Position numbers and translations under genes: made by a program. From positions 124,001-188,000 of the forward strand of contig JAFKEE010000030.1 in assembly GCA_017307505.1 (NCBI GenBank): DNA of 64,000 bases, written 5' to 3'. Origin of the DNA: Acidobacteriota bacterium (GTDB taxonomy: Bacteria; Acidobacteriota; Terriglobia; Bryobacterales; Bryobacteraceae). The notes beneath the pieces are model-generated. The model searched no databases. It worked only from the letters and a program-made list of their open reading frames with translations, and had not been told where the DNA came from. Positions 1 through 9,238 of the stretch are shown one piece after another; positions within the stretch are counted from its first letter, which is position 1, and each line of letters starts with the position of its first letter.

Positions 1-94
1 CAGCGTTGGCGGTGGTGGCGGCGCTTCGGTGGCGAGCCCGGCTGGCGCGGCAGGCGGCGGTGGCCGTGGCGGCTCCGGCGGCCGCGGCAACTAA
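1..94 (+). CDS. C-terminal end of a glycine-rich protein (partial)
   Basis: The last 30 codons of a gene that begins before the window are readable in frame 2 and end at TAA 92-94. The visible tail is almost only Gly, Ala, Ser and Arg, with runs such as GGGGG and a final GGRGN. Such low-complexity tails occur on RNA-binding proteins and on some surface proteins, and nothing here separates these. A strong terminator follows 25 bases after the stop, which supports a real gene end. Function unknown. Confidence 0.6.
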   Translation, partial: SVGGGGGASVASPAGAAGGGGRGGSGGRGN

Positions 95-118
95 CTGAAT
101 TTCGTGTGACACAGATGG

Positions 119-150
119 AAGAAGGGCGGCCTCAGGGCCGCCCTTCTTTT
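119..150 (+). terminator. Rho-independent terminator after the Gly-rich gene
   Basis: A perfect 11-bp stem (GAAGGGCGGCC at 121-131 with its complement at 136-146) encloses a 4-base loop and is followed by TTTT on the plus strand. The two A's at 119-120 can extend the stem. It lies between convergent genes, so it may also help end the minus-strand peptidase transcript, although the T-run on that side is poor. Confidence 0.85.
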
Positions 151-187
151 GTCTATGACGACTTCCGAATCAACAAGCTGCCGGGAC

Positions 188-2356
188 TCAGGGCTTCAGG
201 CTCTCCACGAAGAACCGGGTCTGCTTTTCCAGCATGTGCTGCCGGGCCTTGCCCATGACGCCGTGGCTTTTGCCTGAGTAAATCACCGTCTCGAAGTCCT
301 TACCAGCCACCTGGAGAGCGTTCATCATCTGCAAGGCATTGCCGAACAGCACGTTATCGTCTTCGATGTTATGCATCAGCAGGAGCTTGCCCTTGAGATT
401 GGCGGCGGAATGGACGGGTGAGCTGGATTTGTAGCCGTCCTCGTTCTCCTGGGGGCGGCCCAGATAGCGTTCCGTGTAGATGGTGTCATAGTTCCGCCAA
501 TCGGTGACGGCGGCGCCCGCGGCTCCGGCCTGGAAGACCTCGGGCGCGTTGAGCAGGGCGTAGAGGGTCATATAGCCGCCGTAGCTCCAGCCGTAGATGC
601 CCACGCGGCTGGTGTCGGCGAAGCCGAGTTTGGCAAGGTAGCCCACACCCTCCTTCTGGTCGTCGAGTTCCTGTTTGCCCAGGCGGCGGTTGATGGGGGC
701 TTCGAACTGATGGCCGCGCCCGTAGGAGCCCCGGTTGTCCATCTGCCAGATGAGGAAGCCTTTGTGGGCCATCACCTGTTCCCAGTTGAGCCCGCTGTAG
801 GCGTTGCGGACGGTCTGGGCGTGAGGGCCGCCGTAAATCGACACCAGGACCGGATACTTCTTCGCAGGATCAAAGCCGGCGGGTTTGATCAGGCGGCCGT
901 AGAAGAGGGTCCCGTCCGAGCCTTTGAAGGTGTGGATTTCGCTCTTGAGAATGTTGTACTCCTCCTCCTGCTTGCGGTCGGCCTCGCGCCAGACCTTGAC
1001 CTCGGAGCCGTCGTCGGCTTTGTTGAGAGTCGAGCGGGACGGGTTTTCGAGATTGGAGAAGGTATCGAGGTAATACTGGCAGCCGGGGCCCATGGAGATG
1101 CTGTGGGTACCTGCGCCTTTGGTGAGCTGGCGTTTGTCCTTGCCATTGAAGCCGATGACGTAGAGTTGCCGCTCCAGCGGGCTGGTCTCGCTGCTGGTGT
1201 ACCAGATTTTCTTTGCCTTTTCATCGATGCACGAGACCGCGGTCACTTCCCAGTCGCCCTTGGTGAGCTGCTTTTCGCGTTTGCCGTCGGCGTTGTAGAG
1301 GTAGATATGGCGGAAGCCGTCGCGCTCGGACGAGAGCAGGATGCGGCCGTCAGTCAGGAACTCGAAGTCGTCGCTGATGTTGATCCAGGCGGGATCGGAT
1401 TCCTCAATGAGAAGCTGCGATTTGCCGTTCCGGGCGTCGGCGGCCAGGATCCACAGATGGTTCTGGGTGCGATTGAGACGGTGGACGACGACGCGGTCGG
1501 AGTCGGGCGTCCAGTGGACCCGGGCCAGGAGGTAGTCGCGGTTTTCGCCGAAGTCCATCCAGCGAGTGAGTCCGCCGGTGATGCCGACGACCCCGATGCG
1601 CACGTCGGCATTGCTGGTGCCGGCTTTGGGGTAGCGCTGGGGCTCGGCGACGGCGTCGATTTTGAGATGGTCGGCCTGGGGATAGAGAGGCTCCCCGCTG
1701 ACGTCGAACTGCATGTATGCAATGGACTTGGAGTCCGGCGACCACCAGTGGGCGGTGCCCAGGTCGAGCTCCTCGGGGTAGACCCAGTCGAGGGTCGCGT
1801 TCCAGCGGGTGGCGGAGCTGTCGGTGGTCAACTGGGTGACCTTCTTTGTTGCCAGCTCCATGACGTAGAGCTCGTAGCCGCGGCGGAAACTCACTTTCTG
1901 CCCGTCAGGAGAGAGTTTGGGATCGCGTTCGGGGATTTCGGTCGCTGTGAGCTGTTCCAGTTTGTTGGATTCGTCTGTCCACAGGAACAGGTCGCCGTTG
2001 ACGATGACAAGCATCTTGTGGCCGTCCCTGGACCACTGGACGCGCGATTCGGAGACCCGGCGGTTCTCCCAGTCCATTTCCTTGGGGCCAGGCGCCTGAT
2101 GAGCCGTCTTACCCAGCTCGCCGGTGGTGAAGAGTTCCTTCTCGGTTTGGGTGGTGAGGTCGAAGAGCGCCACCTTGTCTCCGCGCCGGACGGCGAAGCG
2201 TTTCCCGTCGGGCGCCCAAATAGGCGCGCCGCCGAACTGGGCCATCATGCGTGCCATGCCGGCCGTGAGGCTTTCGAGGGTCACGGGCTTCTTCTGTTGC
2301 GCCGGCGCCAGTTGGGCGCTGAGGGCGAAGAGCGCCGCGGTTGCCTTCCAGGTCAT
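188..2356 (-). CDS. Secreted S9 family prolyl oligopeptidase, dipeptidyl-peptidase IV type
   Basis: 722 residues: a signal peptide (about 1-20, ending AQLAPAQ), an N-terminal beta-propeller domain and a C-terminal alpha/beta-hydrolase domain. The propeller carries the DPP-IV-like segment DWVYPEELDL, whose glutamates bind the substrate amino terminus in that family. The hydrolase part shows the nucleophile elbow GWSYGGY (Ser591), an acid in EDDNV (about Asp666) and the catalytic His in KSHGV (His698). It probably removes dipeptides from peptides in the periplasm or outside the cell. It starts 6 bases after the stop of the htrA-like gene upstream, so the two exported proteases likely share a transcript. 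Substrate preference cannot be read; acylaminoacyl peptidase is the main alternative. Confidence 0.93.
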   Translation of the reverse strand: MTWKATAALFALSAQLAPAQQKKPVTLESLTAGMARMMAQFGGAPIWAPDGKRFAVRRGDKVALFDLTTQTEKELFTTGELGKTAHQAPGPKEMDWENRRVSESRVQWSRDGHKMLVIVNGDLFLWTDESNKLEQLTATEIPERDPKLSPDGQKVSFRRGYELYVMELATKKVTQLTTDSSATRWNATLDWVYPEELDLGTAHWWSPDSKSIAYMQFDVSGEPLYPQADHLKIDAVAEPQRYPKAGTSNADVRIGVVGITGGLTRWMDFGENRDYLLARVHWTPDSDRVVVHRLNRTQNHLWILAADARNGKSQLLIEESDPAWINISDDFEFLTDGRILLSSERDGFRHIYLYNADGKREKQLTKGDWEVTAVSCIDEKAKKIWYTSSETSPLERQLYVIGFNGKDKRQLTKGAGTHSISMGPGCQYYLDTFSNLENPSRSTLNKADDGSEVKVWREADRKQEEEYNILKSEIHTFKGSDGTLFYGRLIKPAGFDPAKKYPVLVSIYGGPHAQTVRNAYSGLNWEQVMAHKGFLIWQMDNRGSYGRGHQFEAPINRRLGKQELDDQKEGVGYLAKLGFADTSRVGIYGWSYGGYMTLYALLNAPEVFQAGAAGAAVTDWRNYDTIYTERYLGRPQENEDGYKSSSPVHSAANLKGKLLLMHNIEDDNVLFGNALQMMNALQVAGKDFETVIYSGKSHGVMGKARQHMLEKQTRFFVESLKP

Positions 2357-2362
2357 TCTTTA

Positions 2363-3739
2363 CTACTCCAATCGGTACTCCAGGAATCGGGTCTTGCCAT
2401 CGCGCTCGATCTGGAGGACCACTTCTTCGCGCGATTTGATGGGCGCCATGAAGGACTTCAGGTCCTGCAGAGTGGCGACCGGTTTGCCGTTTAAGGCATG
2501 AATGATGTCTCCCGGGAGGAGGCCTTCCTCCTGGATGAGGGCGCCCGGGACGAGGCCCGCGACGAGGACTCCGTAGTTCTTCCGGACGGGCGGCATCTCC
2601 TTGAGGAGTGAGTCGTCGAGGGGGACGCCGAGGATTCTCAGGCGCCGGACCAGGTTTTCGTCGGAGAGCGCGAGGCGCCCGAAGTTGGGGCTCTTCTCGG
2701 TCCGGTCGACGACGACGGGCTGCAGTTTGAGGGTCTGGTCGCCGCGCAGGATTTCGACATTGATCAGCGAGGCGACGGGCTTGCGGTAGATGAGCACATG
2801 GAACTGGCGGGCGGTTTCCATGGGGCGGCCGTCGACGCTGAGGACAATGTCCCCGGTCTGGAAACCGGCGATGTCGCCCGTGCTTTTGGGTTCGACATCG
2901 GCGATGACGACACCGGTATCCCGCTTGAGGCCAAGGCCCTGGGCGATGCCGTAGGTGAGGGTCTGGGCGGTGAGGCCGATGTCTCCGCGGGTGACTTTGC
3001 CATCCTTCCTGAGCTGCTCGACGACGGGATTGGCGATGCGGGCGGGGACGGCGAAGCCGAGGCCTTCATTGCCGCCTGATTCGGACAGGATCATGGTGTT
3101 GATGCCGATGACCTTGCCGTCGAGGTCGACCAGCGCTCCGCCGCTGTTGCCGGGGTTGATGGCGGCATCGGTCTGGATGTAGACCATGCGGTCGTCGGGC
3201 TTCATCTGGCGCTGGGTGGAGCTGATGACGCCCATGGTGACGGAGTTCTCGAGACCGCGCGGATTGCCGATGGCCAGGACGAGCTGACCCTGCTGGAGCG
3301 CCTCGGAGTCGCCCCACTCCAGGAAATGGAGCCCGTGGGCATCTACTTTTACGAGGGCGATGTCGGCCTCGGTGTCCCGGCCGAGGACGCGGCCTTCCAG
3401 CAGGCGGCTGCGTTCCGGCGACGAGCGGGCGCCGACTGGCGGGGCCAGCAGGACTTCGACTGTCATGCTTTTGCCGACGACGTGCGCGTTGGTGACGATG
3501 TAGCCGTCTTCCGAGAGGATGACGCCGGAACCGGTGCCCGTCTGGCGGACGGCGAGGGCGGCTTCCCGGCTCACCGGCTCAAAGGACTCGCTGCGGATGA
3601 GGACGATGGCGGGATGGAGGCGGCCGGAGAGTGCCACGAGCTGGTCGTTCAGGCCGTTGAGGGGGCCGGTGGCTTTCTGGCCGAAAGCGAGTGCGGGCAA
3701 CAACAGCAAAGCGGACAGCAGCCTCATTGGAGTTAGCAT
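2363..3739 (-). CDS. HtrA/DegP-type periplasmic serine protease with two PDZ domains
   Basis: A signal peptide (RLLSALLLLPALAFG) precedes a trypsin-like domain with the HtrA triad: His86 in TNAHVVG, Asp126 in EADIALV and Ser199 in NPGNSGGAL, counting from ATG 3739. Two PDZ domains follow, the second around GVLVAGLVPGALIQEEGLLPG. Such proteins degrade or chaperone misfolded envelope proteins. ATG 3727 is an almost equal start; the longer frame to 3841 gives an unlikely Arg/Pro-rich leader that runs into ruvX. No good Shine-Dalgarno separates the choices. The gene is divergent from ruvX, so a very short shared promoter region lies near 3740-3753. The S9 peptidase gene follows after 6 bases. Confidence 0.92.
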   Translation of the reverse strand: MLTPMRLLSALLLLPALAFGQKATGPLNGLNDQLVALSGRLHPAIVLIRSESFEPVSREAALAVRQTGTGSGVILSEDGYIVTNAHVVGKSMTVEVLLAPPVGARSSPERSRLLEGRVLGRDTEADIALVKVDAHGLHFLEWGDSEALQQGQLVLAIGNPRGLENSVTMGVISSTQRQMKPDDRMVYIQTDAAINPGNSGGALVDLDGKVIGINTMILSESGGNEGLGFAVPARIANPVVEQLRKDGKVTRGDIGLTAQTLTYGIAQGLGLKRDTGVVIADVEPKSTGDIAGFQTGDIVLSVDGRPMETARQFHVLIYRKPVASLINVEILRGDQTLKLQPVVVDRTEKSPNFGRLALSDENLVRRLRILGVPLDDSLLKEMPPVRKNYGVLVAGLVPGALIQEEGLLPGDIIHALNGKPVATLQDLKSFMAPIKSREEVVLQIERDGKTRFLEYRLE

Positions 3740-3753
3740 GGCACAATCAGGGT

Positions 3754-4200
3754 GTGGCAACTGTGGACGGGCGAGTTCTGGCGCTGGATGTAGGGCGGAA
3801 GCGAATCGGGCTTGCCGTGAGCGATTCAATGGGGCTGGCACAGGGATTGGATACTCTCCTACGTAAAACGATGCGCGAAGACGTGGCGCGGCTCCGGCAG
3901 ATCGCGCTGGAGCGCAAAGTCTCGCTGTTTCTGGTGGGTTTGCCTCTGAATATGAGAGGCGATGAGGGGGAAATGGCCGAGTTTGTCCGGACCTTTGCCC
4001 GGAAGCTGGAAGAAGGGACGGGGCTGCCGGTGCAGTTTCAGGACGAGCGGCTGACGTCGGTCGAAGCTGAGTCGAGGTTGCAGGAGCGTGGGTTGAGCCT
4101 GGAGCGGATGCTCAAGGAGAAGCGGAAGGGCGCCGTGGACCGGCTGGCGGCGATCATCCTGCTGGAAGATTACCTGCGTGCGGGAGGCGAGGCTGAGTAG
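3754..4200 (+). CDS. ruvX: RuvX/YqgF family RNase H-fold nuclease (putative Holliday junction resolvase)
   Basis: About 148 residues with the YqgF opening RVLALDVGRKRIGLAVSD, whose Asp starts the RNase H-like metal site, the central FLVGLPLNMRGDEG and the later QDERLTSVEA and DRLAAIILLEDYL motifs. Members act in Holliday junction resolution and in pre-16S rRNA 5'-end processing; which applies here is not shown. GTG 3754 is chosen because the conserved domain begins a few residues later; GTG 3763 is also possible, and an upstream ATG would overlap the htrA-like gene. The stop is directly followed by the mltG start codon (4200/4201), so translation is probably coupled. ruvX next to mltG is a common bacterial pairing. 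Confidence 0.93.
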   Translation: MATVDGRVLALDVGRKRIGLAVSDSMGLAQGLDTLLRKTMREDVARLRQIALERKVSLFLVGLPLNMRGDEGEMAEFVRTFARKLEEGTGLPVQFQDERLTSVEAESRLQERGLSLERMLKEKRKGAVDRLAAIILLEDYLRAGGEAE

Positions 4201-5235
4201 ATGCGCCGGTTGATGAAGCTGTTTTTGTGGCTGATGGTCCTGGGGTTTCTGACCGCCGCCGGGGCGGGCTATTACTTCGCCTGGATGGACCCGTATCGCG
4301 GCTTTGACCAGCCCGTGTTTGTGGAGATCCCGCGCGGCACTTCCACGATGAGGATTGGCGAGCTGCTGGCGGAGTCGGGCGTCGTGCGGCATCCGATGCT
4401 GTTCGCGCTGGTGCGGGCGGTCCGGTTGAAGGGAAAGCCGCAGGCCGGCGAGTATGAGTTTTCGACGGCCGCGACACCGAACGAAGTGTTCGGGCGGATC
4501 GCGCGGGGCGACATCTTCCAGATCGAGGTCCGGGTGCCGGAGGGCAGCAACGTATTCGACATTGCCCGGATCGTACAGCAGGCCGGGCTGGGGCCGGAGG
4601 AAGAGTTCCTGAAGGTCGCGCTGCCGCAGGAAGGCTTTTTGTTTCCGTCGACCTACCGGTTCAAGCGCAAAACCACGGCGGAAGCGGTGTGCAAGGCGAT
4701 GCGGGCGCAGTTTGACAAAGTCTGGGCTGAGCTGAAGGCCCCGCAGGAGGCGCAGCGCCAGACAGTGATTCTGGCGTCCCTGGTAGAGACCGAGGCGGTG
4801 CTGCCGGAAGAGCGGGCCAGGATCGCGGGGGTCTATACAAAGCGGCTGGAGAAGGGGATCCGGCTGGAATGCGATCCCACGGTGGCCTATGCATCCATGT
4901 TGGACGGGCTCTGGCGCGGGACGATCTACAAGAGCGACCTGGCGAGCCGCAATCGCTACAATACATACCAACATGCGGGATTGCCGCCGGGGCCTGTCGC
5001 CAATCCGGGGCTGGCCTCGTTGAAAGCGGCCCTGCATCCGGAAGAGACGGACGATTTGTATTTCGTGGCCAAGGCCGACCACAGCGGCGGCCACGTGTTC
5101 AACAAAGATCTGGCCGGCCACCAGAAGGCGGTGGCCGCATATCGTCATGGCGAGCACAGGTCGGGCGGGACACAGAGCCAGGAAAAAGGAGCGGGTGCTG
5201 ACGTGGCTGCAAAGCCGAAGCGCCCGGTGCGTTGA
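4201..5235 (+). CDS. mltG: Endolytic murein transglycosylase MltG
   Basis: 344 residues with one N-terminal membrane helix (about 7-27), then the YceG domain. The catalytic Glu is probably Glu196 in LASLVETEA, followed by the family signature RARIAGVYTKRL, ECDPTVAYA and NTYQHAGLPPGPVANPG. MltG cuts nascent glycan strands at the inner membrane and so sets strand length. The polar tail after about residue 315 is Lys/Arg/Gly-rich and overlaps the next reading frame. ATG 4201 abuts the ruvX stop. Family assignment is firm. Confidence 0.95.
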   Translation: MRRLMKLFLWLMVLGFLTAAGAGYYFAWMDPYRGFDQPVFVEIPRGTSTMRIGELLAESGVVRHPMLFALVRAVRLKGKPQAGEYEFSTAATPNEVFGRIARGDIFQIEVRVPEGSNVFDIARIVQQAGLGPEEEFLKVALPQEGFLFPSTYRFKRKTTAEAVCKAMRAQFDKVWAELKAPQEAQRQTVILASLVETEAVLPEERARIAGVYTKRLEKGIRLECDPTVAYASMLDGLWRGTIYKSDLASRNRYNTYQHAGLPPGPVANPGLASLKAALHPEETDDLYFVAKADHSGGHVFNKDLAGHQKAVAAYRHGEHRSGGTQSQEKGAGADVAAKPKRPVR

Positions 5236-5629
5236 CGAAGCTCTGCGGCGCGCGCTGGCCCAGGAGATGCCGGATATCTCGACCAAGCTGCTGCGGCAGG
5301 CGCTGCTGGAATCGGGGCTGGCGTTGACGCCGATGGTGGAAGGAGTCCGGCAGGACTCGTTCGAGCACCTGGAACGCACCCTGCTGGCCCTGGGCGCGGA
5401 GTATGAAGCAGGGGACGCGGCACGGCGCAAAGAAGTGCGCGGTACTGTGATTACCGCGCGCCAGCATGCCGACTGGGCCACGCGTAATCCGAATAGCAGC
5501 GAGGCTCATCGCGCGGAAAAGGCGGAGATGGTGCTGTGGCTGCGTACCTGGCTGGAGAATCCACCGTTGTTTCCCTCCTGGCTCGTGTTGCGCAAACGGG
5601 CGCTGGGGCACCCGCACGGGCTTGATTGA
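5195..5629 (+). CDS. Conserved-looking protein of unknown function
   Basis: About 144 residues, mostly helical and charged, with no signal peptide or membrane segment. I do not recognise the family. Readable features are an amphipathic start (SARCVDEALRRALAQEM), a Glu/Arg-rich middle and a Trp-rich end (VLWLRTWLENPPLFPSWLVLRKR). The frame stays open from ATG 5147, which would overlap mltG by 89 bases. GTG 5195 shortens the overlap to 41 and has AAGGAG just upstream, although that spacing is short. Its position right after mltG suggests co-transcription but says little about its role. Confidence 0.6.
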   Translation: MLTWLQSRSARCVDEALRRALAQEMPDISTKLLRQALLESGLALTPMVEGVRQDSFEHLERTLLALGAEYEAGDAARRKEVRGTVITARQHADWATRNPNSSEAHRAEKAEMVLWLRTWLENPPLFPSWLVLRKRALGHPHGLD

Positions 5630-5656
5630 GCGCGCCGGATGCGGTGTGATATCCGC

Positions 5657-6787
5657 ATGACCATTTCCCGCCGTTCCCTGCTTGTGAGCCCTCTGCTGGC
5701 GGCTCCGGCTCTGCTGGCCGATCGCAATGATGCGCTGTTGTTCATTGGCGCCTACACGAGCGCGAAGAACAAAGGGATTACGGTGGCGCGATTCGACAAG
5801 TCGACGGGCGCCATCTCGGAGATGAGCACGGCGGCGGAGACGCCCAATCCAACCTTCCTGGAACTGCATCCGAACGGCAAGTGGCTGTACGCGATCAACG
5901 AAGTGAGTAACTTCGGCGGGAAGAAGGAAGGCTCGGTGGACGCCTATTCCATCGACCGGGCGAGCGGCAAGCTCACCTTGCTGAATCAGGTGAGCAGCAA
6001 GGGTGCGGGGCCGTGCCATGTCTCGCTGGACCGCAGCGGCCGGATGGTGATGATCGCCAATTACGGCAGCGGCAGCGTGGCGTCGTACAAAGTTTTGCCG
6101 GACGGGCAGTTGAGCGAAGCGGTCTCGTTCTTCCAGCACGAGGGGAAGGGCCCGGTGGCGGGGCGCCAGGCGGGTCCGCATGCGCATTCGATCAACGCCG
6201 CGCCGGACAATCGCTTTGCCGTGGCCTGCGACCTGGGGACGGATGAGCTCCGGGTTTACAAATTGGATCCGGGCAAGGGCTCGATGGAGAAGCACAAGGT
6301 GGCGAACGCCGCTCCGGGGGCGGGTCCGCGTCATTTTGCCTGGCATCCGAAGAAGATGTGGGGCTATGCGGTGAATGAGCTGAACTCCACCGTAACTGTG
6401 TTTCTTTACGCGCCGGACGGGCTGCTGGAAGAGATTCAGAGCGTCTCCACGCTGCCGGAAGGGTACAGGAACGAGAATGCTCCGGCCGAGATCCGCGTGC
6501 ATCCGACGGGCAAGTTCCTGTATGCCTCGAACCGGGGCGAGGATTCCATCGCCGTTTTCACGATCGATGCCGCGACGGGCAAGCTGACTTCGGTGGACCG
6601 TACCTTGACGCAAGGCGCGGTGCCCCGCAACTTCTACATCGAGCCCACGGGGCGGTGGCTGCTGGCCGCGAATCAGAAGACCGACAACATCATCGTCTTT
6701 GCGATCGAGCAGAAGACGGGCAAGCTGCAGAACACAGGCAAGGGGATCACGGTCGGGCAGCCGGTGTGTTTGCGAACGCTGGGTTAA
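5657..6787 (+). CDS. Exported lactonase-like seven-bladed beta-propeller (6-phosphogluconolactonase family PF10282)
   Basis: 376 residues starting MTISRRSLL, a twin-arginine-like signal, so the mature protein is probably periplasmic. Repeating blades contain the PF10282 hallmarks: FIGAYTS, NPTFLELHPNGKWLYAINE, GAGPCHVSLDRSG, GPHAHSINAAPDNRFA and GPRHFAWHPKKMWGYAVNE. Some relatives hydrolyse 6-phosphogluconolactone and many have no proven substrate. An exported copy is unlikely to serve the pentose phosphate pathway in the cytosol. ATG 5657 is preferred over an upstream ATG at 5639 because it puts the RR pair at the right place. It is monocistronic or loosely linked to the next gene 71 bases away. 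Confidence 0.85.
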   Translation: MTISRRSLLVSPLLAAPALLADRNDALLFIGAYTSAKNKGITVARFDKSTGAISEMSTAAETPNPTFLELHPNGKWLYAINEVSNFGGKKEGSVDAYSIDRASGKLTLLNQVSSKGAGPCHVSLDRSGRMVMIANYGSGSVASYKVLPDGQLSEAVSFFQHEGKGPVAGRQAGPHAHSINAAPDNRFAVACDLGTDELRVYKLDPGKGSMEKHKVANAAPGAGPRHFAWHPKKMWGYAVNELNSTVTVFLYAPDGLLEEIQSVSTLPEGYRNENAPAEIRVHPTGKFLYASNRGEDSIAVFTIDAATGKLTSVDRTLTQGAVPRNFYIEPTGRWLLAANQKTDNIIVFAIEQKTGKLQNTGKGITVGQPVCLRTLG

Positions 6788-6858
6788 CAACCCGCGGCTG
6801 AGGCCGTAGGGCTGCGTGCCGCACGGCCAGGCGCGGTGGCTGAGCTGGGGAGGAACAG

Positions 6859-7986
6859 ATGGCGGCAGGAACCATTCAACCAGTGTCCGCGGCTCAGCCG
6901 GCGGCGTCCCACGCGAGTACGGCGAAGAGCACGCGGCTGATGAGCCTCGATGCCTACCGGGGTTTCATCATGCTGATGCTGGTCTCCGGGGGCTTTGGAC
7001 TGGGCGCCCTGGAAGCCTACCCGGGCTGGAGCTGGCTCGCCGGGCAGGTGGAGCATGCGGCCTGGGAGGGCTGCACGTTCTGGGACCTCATCCAGCCGGC
7101 GTTCACGTTCATGGTGGGCGTGGCCATGCCGTTCTCGCTGGCGAGGCGGCGTGCGGTGGGCGATAGCCCGGCACGGGTGTTCGGGCATGTGGCGTGGCGG
7201 GCTTTGATCCTGATCGTCCTGAGCAATATCTATTCGAACTGGGGTGCGAAGCCAGGGGAACTGAAGCTGCAGTTCATCAACGTGCTGTGCCAGATCGCCT
7301 TCGGGTACGTGCTGTGCGCGCTGGTCCTGAGGCTGCCATTCCGCGCCCAGGTGGCCGTGGCACTGGCGATCTTCGCGGGCTACTGGGGGCTGTTCGTCGC
7401 GTTCCCGGGTCCGGACGGGCCGTGGTCGCAGACGGGCAATATCGGTGCGGTGATTGACCTGAAGGTCCTGGGGTACAACTACTCCGGTTACTACACGACC
7501 ATCAACTTCGTTGGGAACGCACTGACGATCCTATTTGGCTGCTGGGCGGGGCTGTTGCTGCAAAGCGGGCGCTCGCATGCGGACCGTTTGAAGATCCTGG
7601 GGCTGTGCTCGGCGGCCGGCTTCGCACTGGGGCTCGGCTTGCAGCCGTTCATCCCGATGGTGAAGCGGCTGTGGACCGGGTCGTTCGTGTTGTTCAGTGC
7701 GGGCTGGGTGATCCTGATGCTGATGGTGTTCTACTGGATCATCGAAGTGAAGCAGGTGAAGCGCTGGACGTTCCCGTTCCTGGTTCTGGGGATGAACTCG
7801 ATTTTCGTCTACTCGTTGGGGCAGATCGGGATCTCCGGCTGGCTGAACCGGGGGCTGGCGGGCTTTACGGGGAATTTCGCATTCCTGGGCGCCCTGGGCG
7901 CGATCCCGCAAAGGGTGCTCGTGCTGGCGGGGCTTTGGTATCTCTGCTACTGGCTGTATCAGCGCAAGATCTTCCTGAAGATCTGA
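6859..7986 (+). CDS. DUF5009/HGSNAT-like multi-spanning acyltransferase
   Basis: 375 residues with about ten hydrophobic helices. The N-terminal motif RLMSLDAYRGFIMLMLV, followed by DLIQPAFTFMVGVAMPFS, marks the family that includes heparan-alpha-glucosaminide N-acetyltransferase and bacterial NagX-like proteins. These are thought to move an acetyl group across the membrane onto amino sugars. The start ATG 6859 has a good Shine-Dalgarno (GGGAGG, 7 bases upstream). A 28-residue polar Ala/Ser-rich leader precedes the first helix. The substrate here is unknown, and neighbours give no sugar pathway. Confidence 0.8.
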   Translation: MAAGTIQPVSAAQPAASHASTAKSTRLMSLDAYRGFIMLMLVSGGFGLGALEAYPGWSWLAGQVEHAAWEGCTFWDLIQPAFTFMVGVAMPFSLARRRAVGDSPARVFGHVAWRALILIVLSNIYSNWGAKPGELKLQFINVLCQIAFGYVLCALVLRLPFRAQVAVALAIFAGYWGLFVAFPGPDGPWSQTGNIGAVIDLKVLGYNYSGYYTTINFVGNALTILFGCWAGLLLQSGRSHADRLKILGLCSAAGFALGLGLQPFIPMVKRLWTGSFVLFSAGWVILMLMVFYWIIEVKQVKRWTFPFLVLGMNSIFVYSLGQIGISGWLNRGLAGFTGNFAFLGALGAIPQRVLVLAGLWYLCYWLYQRKIFLKI

Positions 7987-8047
7987 TGCCGCGGTGTCCG
8001 ACGGTGCCGGACGCGGGCATCCGCGCCCATCGTGCGAGCATAGGAAG

Positions 8048-9238
8048 GTGAGTTCCCCGTCCACTCCTGCCAAGGGCGCACTTGGCGTCATCTTCCTGAT
8101 CGTTTTCCTCGACCTGATGGGCGCGGGGATTCTGATTCCGGTGATCCCCTATATCGTCGAGCCCTACCGCGCTGACGCCCTCACTGTGGGCATCCTGGCG
8201 ATGGCGTTCTCGGCGGCGCAGTTCCTCGCCAGCCCGCTGCTGGGGCTGCTCTCAGACCGCTTTGGACGACGTCCCGTGCTGCTGCTGAGCGTCCTGGGTA
8301 GCGCGGCCGGTTACTTCCTGTTCGGCTATGGCGGCTCGCTGGCAGTCCTTTTCATTGCCCGCATTATCGATGGGCTGACGGGCGGCAATATCTCCGCGGC
8401 GCAAGCCTATATCGCAGACATCTCCGAGCCAAAGGACCGGGCCAAGAACTTTGGACTGATCGGCGTGGCGTTCGGGCTGGGCTTCATCCTTGGTCCGGCG
8501 CTGGGCGGCGCCTTGAGCAAGATCAGCCTGTCGGCGCCGGCTTATGCGGCGGGCGGATTGTCGCTGATCACCTGCGCCGTAGGGTTCGCCCTGCTGAAGG
8601 AATCGTTACCCGCCGCGAGCCGGACCTCGGCGAAGACGCGCTGGCGCGATGTGAACCCCTTCTCGCAGATTCGAGCGGCTTTTGGCCGTGTAGGTTTCCG
8701 CGAGCTCATGCTGGCGACGTTCGCGATGAACTTTGGAATGACCGCGCTGCAGACGAACTTCGCGGTGTTCACCCACGCCCGGTTCGGCCTGGATGCGAGC
8801 CAGAACGCGGTCCTGTTTGCCTTTCTGGGCGTTGTGGCGTCGGTGACGCAGGGTTTGCTGCTGCGGAAGCTGGCGCCATCCCTGGGGGAGGGGAAGCTGG
8901 CGGTGGGAGGATCTCTCCTGCTGGCTCTGGGGTTTGTCGTGCTGGCGGTATCGAGCGCCATCTGGATGCTCTATTTGTGCCTGGTCCTCACGGCCCTGGG
9001 CTTTGGACTGGCGGGCCCCTCGCTGTCGGGGCTTGTCTCGCGCCGCGCGGCTCCGAGTGAGCAGGGTGTTCTGCTGGGCACGATGCAGTCGCTGGCGAGC
9101 TTTACGCGCGTCATCGGGCCTGTGTGGGCGGGCGCCTCCTTCGACCACATCGGGCAGGCGGCTCCGTACTGGACCGGGGCAGTCTGCGCCGCGCTCAGTA
9201 TGTTGTGGGCCCTACACTCCAGCCGCGACTCACTTTGA
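8048..9238 (+). CDS. MFS transporter, DHA1/TetA-like drug:H+ antiporter family
   Basis: About 397 residues with twelve predicted helices. The loop between helices 2 and 3 has the MFS motif [15 protein letters not shown], and helix 1 has [15 protein letters not shown], typical of TetA-like carriers. GTG 8048 lies directly before the first conserved residues. A GTG at 7994 would add an improbable 18-residue leader, and no ATG precedes helix 1, so the start is not certain. The stop overlaps the stop of the convergent dinB gene by 9 bases. The exported compound cannot be told. Confidence 0.88.
   Translation: MSSPSTPAKGALGVIFLIVFLDLMGAGILIPVIPYIVEPYRADALTVGILAMAFSAAQFLASPLLGLLSDRFGRRPVLLLSVLGSAAGYFLFGYGGSLAVLFIARIIDGLTGGNISAAQAYIADISEPKDRAKNFGLIGVAFGLGFILGPALGGALSKISLSAPAYAAGGLSLITCAVGFALLKESLPAASRTSAKTRWRDVNPFSQIRAAFGRVGFRELMLATFAMNFGMTALQTNFAVFTHARFGLDASQNAVLFAFLGVVASVTQGLLLRKLAPSLGEGKLAVGGSLLLALGFVVLAVSSAIWMLYLCLVLTALGFGLAGPSLSGLVSRRAAPSEQGVLLGTMQSLASFTRVIGPVWAGASFDHIGQAAPYWTGAVCAALSMLWALHSSRDSL

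Noticed and set aside
710-2494. A 594-codon open frame on the plus strand
   Set aside because: It is antisense to the S9 peptidase and HtrA genes, whose families are clear. Its composition (Asp/Val/Gly/Ala-rich, no domain) is that of a shadow frame in GC-rich DNA.
3859-5481. A 540-codon minus frame over ruvX and mltG
   Set aside because: Rich in Arg/Pro/His/Gln without any motif; ruvX and mltG on the other strand are certain.
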